A stretch of 64,000 bases of DNA. Source: Streptomyces tubercidicus (GTDB taxonomy: Bacteria > Actinomycetota > Actinomycetes > Streptomycetales > Streptomycetaceae). The stretch is from assembly GCF_027497495.1 (NCBI RefSeq), contig NZ_CP114205.1, positions 8,184,001 to 8,248,000 on the forward strand, in the 5' to 3' direction. Of the stretch, positions 26,505 through 33,984 are shown piece by piece; position 1 is the first letter of the stretch; each line of letters begins with the position of its first letter. The notes under the pieces were generated by a model, which had not been told where the DNA came from, made no database searches, and saw only the letters and a list, made by a program, of their open reading frames with translations. Both the position numbers and the translations under genes were made by a program.

Positions 26505-27425
26505 CTACGTATAATTGAAGGTTCCGCAAGCCGTCTCTGTGCCGCCCTGGAGGATGCGGAATGCACACGTCGAGCCGTGCCGGGTGCACAGCACGCGTGC
26601 GGGTGGGGTCAGTTCGGTGAACCGGGAGGCATTCAGCCGGCCCCAAAGGGGCCGGCTCAGCCTGCCCCGGCTGCGGTACGAGGCGGCCTGGCGGGCGGCT
26701 TCCAACAGCACCATGCCAGGCACGTGATCGGTGGGGTGGTCGAAGAAGAACGGGTGCAGCGGGTCGGCCGGCGAGACCAACAGCTCGCCCTGGTCGAGAG
26801 CGAGGAGCGCATCATGCGGGTGATTCACGGTCAGCTGTGCGGCCGGCGGGCGCGACCCGCCCTCCGGAGGGCGAGCCGGGACGGCATCGACCGCGCTCCT
26901 GGCGCGCAGCGCGGTGAAGCGCGCGCCGTCCAGGAACCGCACGCCCCCGCCACCTTGGCCGAAGGTCACCCCGCACGCGGCGAAGGTGACATTCAGTCGC
27001 AGTCCGACGGCGGACTCGTCCGGCGCCCGCCGTACGGCGCTGACCCGTGCCGAGCAGGTGATTTCGGTCGCTCCGGCGCGGGCCGGCAACTCGTCGGCAG
27101 GGCTGAGGTGGAAGAACAGGTCGGTGATGACCGCACGGAAGACCTCCGGAACCGCGTAGAACCGCAAGGGAATGTAGAGACCGAGCTGACGCAGTGTTTC
27201 CACCAGAATCAGCGGGCTGTGCCGCTGCGACCCGTCGCGGGGGAACGTCGCATGCGCGCGTGGCCATGACGCCGCCGCCAGGAAGGCGTGCGGGGTATCG
27301 GCCGGTCGTACATCCGTAAGGAGGACCTCTGCCACCGAGGTCCGGTGCACCAGCTCCCGCTCGACGGTACGGGACCAGCTGAGCGGCTCACTCTTTCCGA
27401 CGACCCTGACCGTTGAGGTGCTCAT
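26505..27425 (-). CDS. AfsA-family gamma-butyrolactone/furan biosynthesis protein
   Basis: A 306-residue AfsA/ScbA/MmfL family protein. These enzymes join a beta-ketoacyl group from ACP to dihydroxyacetone phosphate, the first step to A-factor-type butyrolactones, butenolides or furans. The two repeated hotdog-like halves are visible: ELVHRTSVAEVLLTDVRPAD plus HSPLILVETLRQLG in the first half; DPLHPFFFDHPTDHVPGMVL plus LEAARQAA in the second. These LVE(T)xRQ and HPTDHVPGMVLLEAARQA blocks are family hallmarks. The start is ATG 27425, giving a normal length; the longer frame to 27734 overlaps the divergent receptor gene. It shares a 105-base regulatory gap with that TetR gene and precedes an HAD phosphatase. 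Confidence 0.92.
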   Translation of the reverse strand: MSTSTVRVVGKSEPLSWSRTVERELVHRTSVAEVLLTDVRPADTPHAFLAAASWPRAHATFPRDGSQRHSPLILVETLRQLGLYIPLRFYAVPEVFRAVITDLFFHLSPADELPARAGATEITCSARVSAVRRAPDESAVGLRLNVTFAACGVTFGQGGGGVRFLDGARFTALRARSAVDAVPARPPEGGSRPPAAQLTVNHPHDALLALDQGELLVSPADPLHPFFFDHPTDHVPGMVLLEAARQAASYRSRGRLSRPLWGRLNASRFTELTPPARVLCTRHGSTCAFRILQGGTETACGTFNYT

Positions 27426-27459
27426 ACGACCAGGGAATACCGAAATTCGAACATGCGCA

Positions 27460-27475
27460 CCCTTGAATTCCAGGG
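27460..27475. promoter_or_regulatory. Near-perfect dyad between afsA and the TetR receptor gene
   Basis: CCCTTGAATTCCAGGG is a 16-base dyad with one mismatched pair, centred in the 105-base gap between the divergent starts at 27425 and 27531. A second, weaker dyad (GAAT-N6-ATTC, 27435-27448) lies beside it. Receptor operators in such loci lie here, so these are candidates; neither matches a published consensus closely. Confidence 0.35.
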
Positions 27476-27530
27476 CGCGGGGAGCGGTAGGTTGCCTTCC
27501 GGCGGAGCGAGAACAACGTTTGAGGTGTAC

Positions 27531-28145
27531 GTGCAGATCCGGGCGGAAGCGACGCGCAGGTTCCTTCTTGAGGCGGCGGCAACCTTGTTCGACGAGAAAG
27601 GGTACGCCGGTACCAGCATCAGCGACATCAGCGCGTATTCCGGTCGCACCAGCGGGGCCATCTATTTTCACTACGCCAGCAAGGAGAAGCTCGCCCTCGC
27701 CATCGTCGAGGAACATTTCGCCACCTGGCCGCATTTGATCAGCCGCTTCCGGCAGCCCGGCCTGCCGGCCTTGGAGAAACTCGTCGGGCTGAGCTTCGAG
27801 GTGGCACGCGCCTTTCGAGATGACATCGTCGTCCGGGCCGGAGCCCGCCTTTGGGCCGAACGCAAAGCCATCGACGCCCAGCTCCCCGCACCGTTCCTCG
27901 GCTGGATCGAAGCCGTTACACAGCTACTCGAAGAAGCCGCCCGTAACGGTGAACTCGCTGCCGATGTGCCACCTGCCGCCACCGCCCACGGCATCGTCTG
28001 CTCCTTCTTCGGTCTGCACACCGTCTCCGATGCCCTGGAGGGACGCCGGCACATCGAGGAGCGCCTGCATGACCTGTGGACTCTGCTGCTCCGCGGCCTC
28101 CAGGCCGAGCCTGATCCCGCCGGTCTGCTCGATCGCGTGCGCTGA
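27531..28145 (+). CDS. TetR-family gamma-butyrolactone-type receptor
   Basis: A 204-residue TetR repressor of the ArpA/ScbR/MmfR type. The N-terminal HTH is clear: TRRFLLEAAATLFDEKGYAG, TSISDISAYSGRTSGAIYFH and YASKEKLALAIVEEH, where GAIYFHF-like sequence is typical of butyrolactone receptors. The C-terminal ligand domain contains IVVRAGARLWAERKAIDAQL and a Trp in LGWIEAV. It should repress its own and the divergent afsA promoter until the hormone binds. I chose GTG 27531 because TGAGG lies 5 bases upstream and family members start just before this point; the frame is open from 27453. It is divergent from afsA. Confidence 0.88.
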   Translation: MQIRAEATRRFLLEAAATLFDEKGYAGTSISDISAYSGRTSGAIYFHYASKEKLALAIVEEHFATWPHLISRFRQPGLPALEKLVGLSFEVARAFRDDIVVRAGARLWAERKAIDAQLPAPFLGWIEAVTQLLEEAARNGELAADVPPAATAHGIVCSFFGLHTVSDALEGRRHIEERLHDLWTLLLRGLQAEPDPAGLLDRVR

Positions 28146-28394
28146 GCGGCGCGCGACGCCCACCGATCTTGCAGACGTTGAGGAAGGCCGCAGTCGGCAG
28201 CTGCGCCTGTTCCCTGTTCCAGTGGATGGGCCGCGAGGATCGTCGGGGCGGTGTGGCCGTGCACCAGGGTGTGCTGTGCGGGGTGCCCGGTGAGAGCACC
28301 CGTGCTGCGGCGGTCCTCCGTGCGGTCTCACGGGGGCGTACCGCGTCCGCACCGGCCTCGGCCTGGCGCTGGCGTGCGCCATCGACCTCTCGCT

Positions 28395-28994
28395 TCAGCA
28401 CTCCTGCGGTCGGCGGACCTCGCCCGTGCCCAGTGTGATCACGGCCCGCGGCCGCATGGGCTCCTCGCCGCGTCGGGAGAGCAAGACCACCTCCTCGACC
28501 ACCGCCGACAGCGCGCCGAGCCGGACGGCACACTCGGCGGCCAGGCGCTTCGGGTCCTGGGTGCGGCCGAGGGACAAATGCGGGGTGAAGCGGCCGGCGC
28601 GCCCGTGGCAAAGTGGGAACCGCAGCCCCAGCTCCCGGTGGAGATGGGCCCACGGCGCCGGGTCCGCCGCAGCCGGATCGAGCCACAACGTCGCGTAGCG
28701 CCGATGCCGGAAGAACCGCACTCCGGCCAGGCGCGCCGTGAACGCCGTGCTCTGGGCCGCCCCGGCGGAGAGCAGCGGCACGGCCCGCGCAAACGCTTCC
28801 TCCGGCACGAAACCGAACAGCAGATTCACATGCGGCGGCCACCGCCGTACCTGCGGATCGTGTTCCCAGCGGATGTCCTGAATCACCGGCCAGAGCTTCC
28901 GCGGCGGCAGCCACGCCACTGCCGTCCGGGCTGTCGGCGCCACCTCAAGAGCATCTACCGGCTCGGCCCCACCGAGATCCGGATTCCCGTTCAC
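28395..28994 (-). CDS. 2'-5' RNA ligase-like (2H phosphoesterase) protein
   Basis: A 2H-phosphoesterase-fold protein with both catalytic motifs: HVNLLFGF (H-x-x-L-x-F, first) and HLSLGRTQDP (H-x-S-x-G, second). Between them lie PEEAFARAVPLLSAGAAQ, FTARLAGVRFFRHRRYATLW and RELGLRFPLC. These enzymes act on 2',3'-cyclic phosphate or 2'-5' linkages in RNA or nucleotides. In many actinobacteria the same module is part of a larger RNA-repair/poly(A)-polymerase-like protein; here only this module remains. I list GTG 28994, but the N terminus is uncertain: the frame is open to 29171 with a stretch that looks like eroded upstream domain sequence (DHIDTLWPPLDGF). Its neighbours are unrelated. Confidence 0.7.
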   Translation of the reverse strand: MNGNPDLGGAEPVDALEVAPTARTAVAWLPPRKLWPVIQDIRWEHDPQVRRWPPHVNLLFGFVPEEAFARAVPLLSAGAAQSTAFTARLAGVRFFRHRRYATLWLDPAAADPAPWAHLHRELGLRFPLCHGRAGRFTPHLSLGRTQDPKRLAAECAVRLGALSAVVEEVVLLSRRGEEPMRPRAVITLGTGEVRRPQEC

Positions 28995-29298
28995 CTGGCC
29001 ATGGTCCCAAATCGGGCTCGGAAAACCGTCCAGAGGGGGCCACAGGGTGTCGATGTGATCGGTACCGAGGACCCTTGAGCGGCCTTCAAGGACCGCCGGC
29101 CGTACAGGCCGGCGTCCCTGGCATATTCGATGCAGGCGATGGCCGCGGCAGGCGATGGCCGCGACGGTCACGGTCTCCGCATCCGGACCGGGGCCCCGTC
29201 CCCCGCCTGTTCAAGCAGCCGGTGCAGATGCGCGGTGGCGAGGTGCCAGAAAGGCCGGTCGGCCGGGCTGCGAGGGGCATGTCTGGCCGCATGCTCGC

Positions 29299-31023
29299 TC
29301 ACAGATCTGGATGCTTCGTCGCCACTTGGTAGTACCCCGAGTGGAACACCAGAGGGGTGCCGCCCTCGGCCTCGTACTGTTCGACCTCGCCGAGGAAGAT
29401 GATGTGGTCGCCGGCGTCGAGGCGTTGGACGGTGCGGCATTGGAAGCGGGCGACCGCGCCGTCCAGGAGGGGGGTGCCGGCGATGCCGGGGGTGGTGGGG
29501 GTTCCGCGGAATTTGTCGTCGGCCGGGGTGGCGAACTGGCGGGAGAGGTGGTGCTGGTCGGCGGCCAGTATGTGGACGGCGAAGTGCGAGGCGTCGGTGA
29601 AGTCCGGGAGGCTCGGGCTGTTTTTGCCGGGGCACCACAGGACGAGGGGCGGGTTCATCGAGACGGAGGTGAAGGAGTTCGCGGTCATGCCGACGTTGCG
29701 GCCGTCGGGGGAGCGGGCCGTCACCACGGTCACGCCGGTGGCGTACTGGCCCAGCGCGCGGCGCAGTTCGCGGCCGTCGAAGCGGGCGGCGTGCTGGGCG
29801 CGCTTCTCGGCGAGGAAGCGGTGTGCCTCGGCCTCCTCGAACCACCAGCGGTAGAGGGTGCGCGGGTCGTCGAATCCGGCGGCGAGGGCGCCGGCGACAG
29901 AGGGGATTTCGGCCGCCGCTGTCAGAAGGTCACGGTGGTGGGGACTCAGGTCGGCCAGGAGGGAGTTGGTCCAGCCGACGGCCCATTGAGCCCAGCCCCG
30001 CCAGAAGTTGTCGAAGGTGCGCTGCATCCACTGCGGGGTGAATTCGGCGGTGCCGTGGCGGAGGATGCTGTCGAGGTAGTGGGTTGCGGCCTGGGCCGCG
30101 TTGTTCGAACCCTGGCCGGTGATCGGATCGTTGAGGACGACGGCGTCGGCCATGCCGAGGACGTGCCGACCGGAGGCCAGGCGGGCCACGGGGCGCCGGA
30201 CGGTCGGAGTGAGCCTGCCGCGCAACACGCCGTTGTTATCGGTGAGTCGGGCGTGCCGGCAGCGCTCGTATTCGTCGGGGAAGAACCGGTGGAGGACTTC
30301 CAGTGAGCGGGTGAGGTGGCCTTCAGGCGTGCGGATGTCGTCCCAGCAGTCCATCGGGCCGCCGGGGACGCCCTCGAAGACCATGATGTCGCAGGGTCCG
30401 GTGGTGGTGAGGGCCGGGAAGGAGAAGTATTCGCCGACGCCGGGGACCAAGCGGTAGTGGACGGCGTCCTCTCCCTCCCGCGGTGCCGTTCCCGTGACAT
30501 ACGTCAGAGCCAGCGCACGGCGTGGCCGGTCGTACGGGGAGAGTTCGGGGTTGCGCGGGAAGAGCTGGCTCAGCTCGCCCTTGCCCGTGGAGACCACGAC
30601 GAGATCGTGCGTACGGGCGTACCATTCGAGGTCGTTGACGCCCGCCTCGTGCAGCACGATCTCGCCGCGACCGCCGTCCGCGAACTGCTCTATCCAGGCG
30701 GCACACTTGACCCGCTGGTCGACGGAGTGGGCAGGACCCTCCAACGGCGCGCGCCAGGAGACGTCCGGAGTGCCGTGCGGACCGATGAGAGAGAACGCGA
30801 TGCCGGAGATGTCCGGGGCATGGTCCTCCCAGTGGTGCAGGCCGAGTTCGCGCTCGGTCTGGAGCGCGGTGTCGAACATGCACTGGCTGGACATGACCGG
30901 GCCGCGACGTATCTCGTCGGGGTCACGGTCGGTGACCAAGGTGACGTCATAGCCGTGCGCCTGGAGGCCCAGGGCTAGTTGGGCACCCGCCTGCCCGGCT
31001 CCGACCACCGCGATCCTTCTCAT
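29299..31023 (-). CDS. styA2B: Self-sufficient styrene/indole monooxygenase fusion (StyA2B type)
   Basis: A 574-residue fusion. Residues 1 to about 410 are a StyA-type FAD epoxidase: Rossmann loop VVGAGQAGAQLALGL, VMSSQCMFDTAL, SVDQRVKCAAWIEQFA, NDPITGQGSNNAAQAATHYL. Residues about 415-574 are a StyB-like flavin reductase: LRRALGQYATGVTVVTA, NVGMTANSFTSVSMNPPLV, FAVHILAADQHHLS, and a final GDHIIFLGEVE and LVFHSGYY. The reductase uses NAD(P)H to make reduced FAD; the epoxidase uses it with oxygen to epoxidise styrene, indole or similar vinyl aromatics. The same architecture is known as StyA2B from Rhodococcus opacus 1CP, where it works with StyA1. It lies 71 bases downstream of a StyA1-like gene on the same strand. 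Confidence 0.92.
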   Translation of the reverse strand: MRRIAVVGAGQAGAQLALGLQAHGYDVTLVTDRDPDEIRRGPVMSSQCMFDTALQTERELGLHHWEDHAPDISGIAFSLIGPHGTPDVSWRAPLEGPAHSVDQRVKCAAWIEQFADGGRGEIVLHEAGVNDLEWYARTHDLVVVSTGKGELSQLFPRNPELSPYDRPRRALALTYVTGTAPREGEDAVHYRLVPGVGEYFSFPALTTTGPCDIMVFEGVPGGPMDCWDDIRTPEGHLTRSLEVLHRFFPDEYERCRHARLTDNNGVLRGRLTPTVRRPVARLASGRHVLGMADAVVLNDPITGQGSNNAAQAATHYLDSILRHGTAEFTPQWMQRTFDNFWRGWAQWAVGWTNSLLADLSPHHRDLLTAAAEIPSVAGALAAGFDDPRTLYRWWFEEAEAHRFLAEKRAQHAARFDGRELRRALGQYATGVTVVTARSPDGRNVGMTANSFTSVSMNPPLVLWCPGKNSPSLPDFTDASHFAVHILAADQHHLSRQFATPADDKFRGTPTTPGIAGTPLLDGAVARFQCRTVQRLDAGDHIIFLGEVEQYEAEGGTPLVFHSGYYQVATKHPDL

Positions 31024-31094
31024 GTCCTGCTGTCCTGCTCTCGTTACGTATCTATTGCTGACGTAGCGTCAGTTCGCTGGTCCTGGCGGGCCGT

Positions 31095-32315
31095 TCAGGC
31101 GCCGACCTCGGCCAGATAGTTCTTCGCGGCGACCGGGTCCATGAACCAGTGGAACAAGTCGCGCGGGTCATCGAAGCCGTTGACGAAGCGGGCGGCGATG
31201 CGGGAGTTGGCGCTCGCCGCGCCGAAGAGCTCCAGGACGTGCTGTGGCGGGGCGCCGAGCATCGCATTGGTCCAGGTCGTGGCGGCCCCCGCGTTGTCCC
31301 AGAAGCGGCCGAAGGCCAGCTCCATGAACGCGGCGTCGTACGGGCGTTCGCAGTGGTCCAGGATGGTGGCGAGGTAGGAGGCCGCGCACTTCGAGGCGTT
31401 GTTGGACCCCTGGCCGGTGATCGGATCGTTGAGGACGACGACGTCGGCGAGGCCGAGCACCTGCGCGCCGGAGGGCAGCGTGGCGACGGGCTTGCGGACG
31501 GTCGGCGCGAAGCGGCCCGCGAGGGTGCCGTTCTCGTCGGTGAGCGTGACACCGGTGCAGCGCTCGGCCTCCCACGGAACGTACGTCCGCAGCAGCTCCT
31601 GGAACTTCGCCAGCTGCTGGTGGGGGGTGAGCCCGTCGAAGCAGTCGAGCGGGCCACCCGGGATGCCCTCGAAGAACATGATGTCGCAGGGGCCGCTGGT
31701 GGTGAGGCTGGGCATGGTGAAGTACTCACCCACACCGGGGATGACGTTGAAGCTGACGCCGGGGCGGTCGGGCAGCGCTGCCATGCCGGTGACGTACGCC
31801 AGGGCCAGCGCGCGCTGCGGAGCGTCGTACGGGGAACGCATGGCATCCCGCTCGAAGAGGCCCGCGATCTCGCCCTTGCCGGCCGCGACGATCACCAGGT
31901 CGGACTCGGCGGCGTAGCGCTCCAGGTCCTCGATGCCGGCCTCGCAGAGTTCCAGACGGCCGCCGCGGCGCGCGAACTCGCCCATCCAGAGCGGCATTTT
32001 GACGCGCTGGTCGATGGAGCGGGCGGTGGCCTCAAGGCGGGCGTCGAAGGAGAGCGCCCGGCCGCCCTGGCCGTCGGCGATGCTCACGCCGAGACCGTCG
32101 ATCGACGGGCAGGCGTCGCCCCAGAAGTCGAGGCCGAGGTTGCGCTCGTGGGCCAGCGCGGTGCCGAACATGGCCTGGCTGGACATGACCCGGCCCTCGC
32201 GGATCTGGTCTCCGGTGCGGTTGGACACGAGGGTGACGTCAAAACCGTGGTCGATCAGGCCGATGCCGAGCTGGAGACCTGCCTGGCCGGCTCCGACGAT
32301 GGTGATCTTGCGCAT
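31095..32315 (-). CDS. styA1: Styrene/indole monooxygenase epoxidase subunit (StyA1 type)
   Basis: A 406-residue StyA-family flavoprotein without reductase domain. Motifs: TIVGAGQAGLQLGIGLIDHG, REGRVMSSQAMFGTALAHE, ARSIDQRVKMPLWMGEFA, GVGEYFTMPSLTTSGPCDIM, NDPITGQGSNNASKCAASYL. It shares the full layout of the N-terminal part of the adjacent fusion protein, so the pair arose by duplication or was acquired together. It should take reduced FAD from the reductase domain of the fusion. GGAGGT lies about 11 bases before ATG 32315. It is the first gene of a two-gene operon and is divergent from an AraC regulator, a typical inducer-controlled arrangement. Confidence 0.92.
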   Translation of the reverse strand: MRKITIVGAGQAGLQLGIGLIDHGFDVTLVSNRTGDQIREGRVMSSQAMFGTALAHERNLGLDFWGDACPSIDGLGVSIADGQGGRALSFDARLEATARSIDQRVKMPLWMGEFARRGGRLELCEAGIEDLERYAAESDLVIVAAGKGEIAGLFERDAMRSPYDAPQRALALAYVTGMAALPDRPGVSFNVIPGVGEYFTMPSLTTSGPCDIMFFEGIPGGPLDCFDGLTPHQQLAKFQELLRTYVPWEAERCTGVTLTDENGTLAGRFAPTVRKPVATLPSGAQVLGLADVVVLNDPITGQGSNNASKCAASYLATILDHCERPYDAAFMELAFGRFWDNAGAATTWTNAMLGAPPQHVLELFGAASANSRIAARFVNGFDDPRDLFHWFMDPVAAKNYLAEVGA

Positions 32316-32841
32316 GAGGGGGACCTCCGGGGGTTGGGGTGTGCGGTTTTTTGAGCAGCGCCGTGCAGTGCCGTGCGCTGTGCACCGTTTCGGCGCGCGG
32401 CGGCATCGACGAGTGGGCAGCGGCTGTGCGGAATGCGGCTGCCCGCCCGAGGGGGGATGGCGGGCAGCCGCGGGAGGCCGGGTCACCCGTAGGACCGGGG
32501 GATGAGCCCCGGGTAACCCGGCCGGCTAAAGGGGCCCGGCCGAAGCGGCGAGCCGGGGAAGCAGAGGCAAGGGTGCCGCGACGTGCGGGGGTACGGCCTT
32601 GGCAGCCCTCGCCGCGTCGGCTGTGCGTAATACGCACAGCGCGCATGCGGCGGGCTGTCCGCTGGGCGTGACTCCGCCTCTGACGAGCGCAGTCCGGCCC
32701 GGCACTCCCTGCATTGTTGATTCCCAGGATCTCTCGGGTCCGCGGTGGCCAGGGGGCAATCTTGGTATGGCAAGATCACCCCCGCTATCCGGATCACGCG
32801 GGTTGCTGTCCCGATCGCGCATCTCGGCGGTGGAGGTTTAC
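32316..32841. other. Divergent control region of the styA1 and AraC genes
   Basis: 526 bases without a gene. The middle (about 32480-32560) is full of GC-rich inverted repeats such as GGGGCCCGGCC stretches, possibly a bidirectional terminator or RNA structure. The side near the AraC gene has the dyad described separately at 32759-32776. It must contain both promoters. Confidence 0.5.
32759..32776. promoter_or_regulatory. ATCTTG-N6-CAAGAT dyad, operator candidate
   Basis: A perfect 6-bp inverted repeat ATCTTG / CAAGAT around GTATGG lies 65 bases before the AraC start codon, in a short less GC-rich patch. It may be an autoregulatory site or a site of another regulator. AraC proteins more often bind direct repeats, so the link is open. 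Confidence 0.4.
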
Positions 32842-33822
32842 ATGCCCGCTGAAAAGTCCCCCCTCGCAAATCACCAGCGGTTCCATACAGCGGACATTTG
32901 GGAGGCGCGGGCCGAGGTCGGCCGTGCCTTCTGTCCGCATGACCTGCGCATCACGCGGCGCTCGGCGACGCTAGACGCCCGGCTGCACGGCGCACCCTTC
33001 GATCGGACAGGTCTCTATTACCTCGATTACGGAACGGAAGTCCGGATTACACCGGGCGATCTGGAGAGCTTTTTCCTCGTCCAGATCCCGCTCGCCGGTT
33101 ACGCCGAAATCACCTGCGGCCGCGAGGAGATCATTTCCTCCCCGGAACTCGCTTCTGTCCCCTCTCCGACCGGAAAGTTGGACATGCGCTGGGGTGACGG
33201 CAATCCGCAGCTGATCGTGTGGTTCGATCGGTCCTCGCTGGAATCGCACCTGGGCAGTCTGCTCGGCCGCGCCGTACGCCGACCGATCTTCTTCTCGCTC
33301 GGCATGAACCTCACCACACCGGGCTCCCGGTCCTGGCTCAACATCGTCGATCTCATGCGCCGGGAGGCGGAGGGGCCTGGTGGCATGACAAGCCAGCCCT
33401 TGGTGACGAGGCAGCTTGAGTCACTCCTCATGACCCAGCTGCTGATGGCCCAGCCCAACAACTACACGTCGGCGCTGCTCGGCGAGCAGCCGCGCGTCGC
33501 ACCGCCCGCGGTCCGCCGGGCCATGGAGGTCATCGAGGGACACGCCGCCGAGCCGCTCACGGTCGCGGAGATCGCGGAATGCGTCGGCGTCGGCGTACGG
33601 GCCCTTCAGGAGGGCTTTCGCCGGCACCTCGACACCACGCCGCTCGCGTACCTGCGCGAGGTCCGCCTGGACCGTGTACGCAAGGAACTCCTGGCCTCCG
33701 ACCCGGGTGCCGCGACCGTGACCGCCGTCGCCTCCCGCTGGGGCTTCCTGCACCCCGGCCGTTTCTCACTCGCGTACCGCCAACAATTCGGGGAGTCGCC
33801 TTCGGAGACGTTGCGGTCATAG
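32842..33822 (+). CDS. AraC family transcriptional regulator
   Basis: A 326-residue regulator. The N-terminal two thirds are an AraC-binding-domain-like (AraC/XylS, AraC_binding_2) sensor: FLVQIPLAGYAEITCGREEI and VWFDRSSLESHLGSLLGR. The C-terminal double HTH is clear: AMEVIEGHAAEPLTVAEIAE, GVGVRALQEGFRRHLDTTPL, AYLREVRLDRVRKELLAS and RWGFLHPGRFSLAYRQQFGE. ATG 32842 has GGAGG 6 bases upstream. It is divergent from the StyA1/StyA2B operon, so it most likely activates it in response to the aromatic substrate. AraC-type regulators also control indole-oxidation operons of the iif type in Acinetobacter, a useful parallel. Confidence 0.9.
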   Translation: MPAEKSPLANHQRFHTADIWEARAEVGRAFCPHDLRITRRSATLDARLHGAPFDRTGLYYLDYGTEVRITPGDLESFFLVQIPLAGYAEITCGREEIISSPELASVPSPTGKLDMRWGDGNPQLIVWFDRSSLESHLGSLLGRAVRRPIFFSLGMNLTTPGSRSWLNIVDLMRREAEGPGGMTSQPLVTRQLESLLMTQLLMAQPNNYTSALLGEQPRVAPPAVRRAMEVIEGHAAEPLTVAEIAECVGVGVRALQEGFRRHLDTTPLAYLREVRLDRVRKELLASDPGAATVTAVASRWGFLHPGRFSLAYRQQFGESPSETLRS

Positions 33823-33984
33823 GAGGAGGTCGGTCTTTCGACCGCCCTGTCGATCAGCGGACAGCGACTAGCGGGCAGCGGGCAGCGGGCAGGACGATGC
33901 AGGCCGTTATGCCTGTCCTCAGTCCTGACAATGCGGGGAAAACCGGCTCCCCTTCGTGCCGGTCCGCACTCGCCGTCCTGGTGG

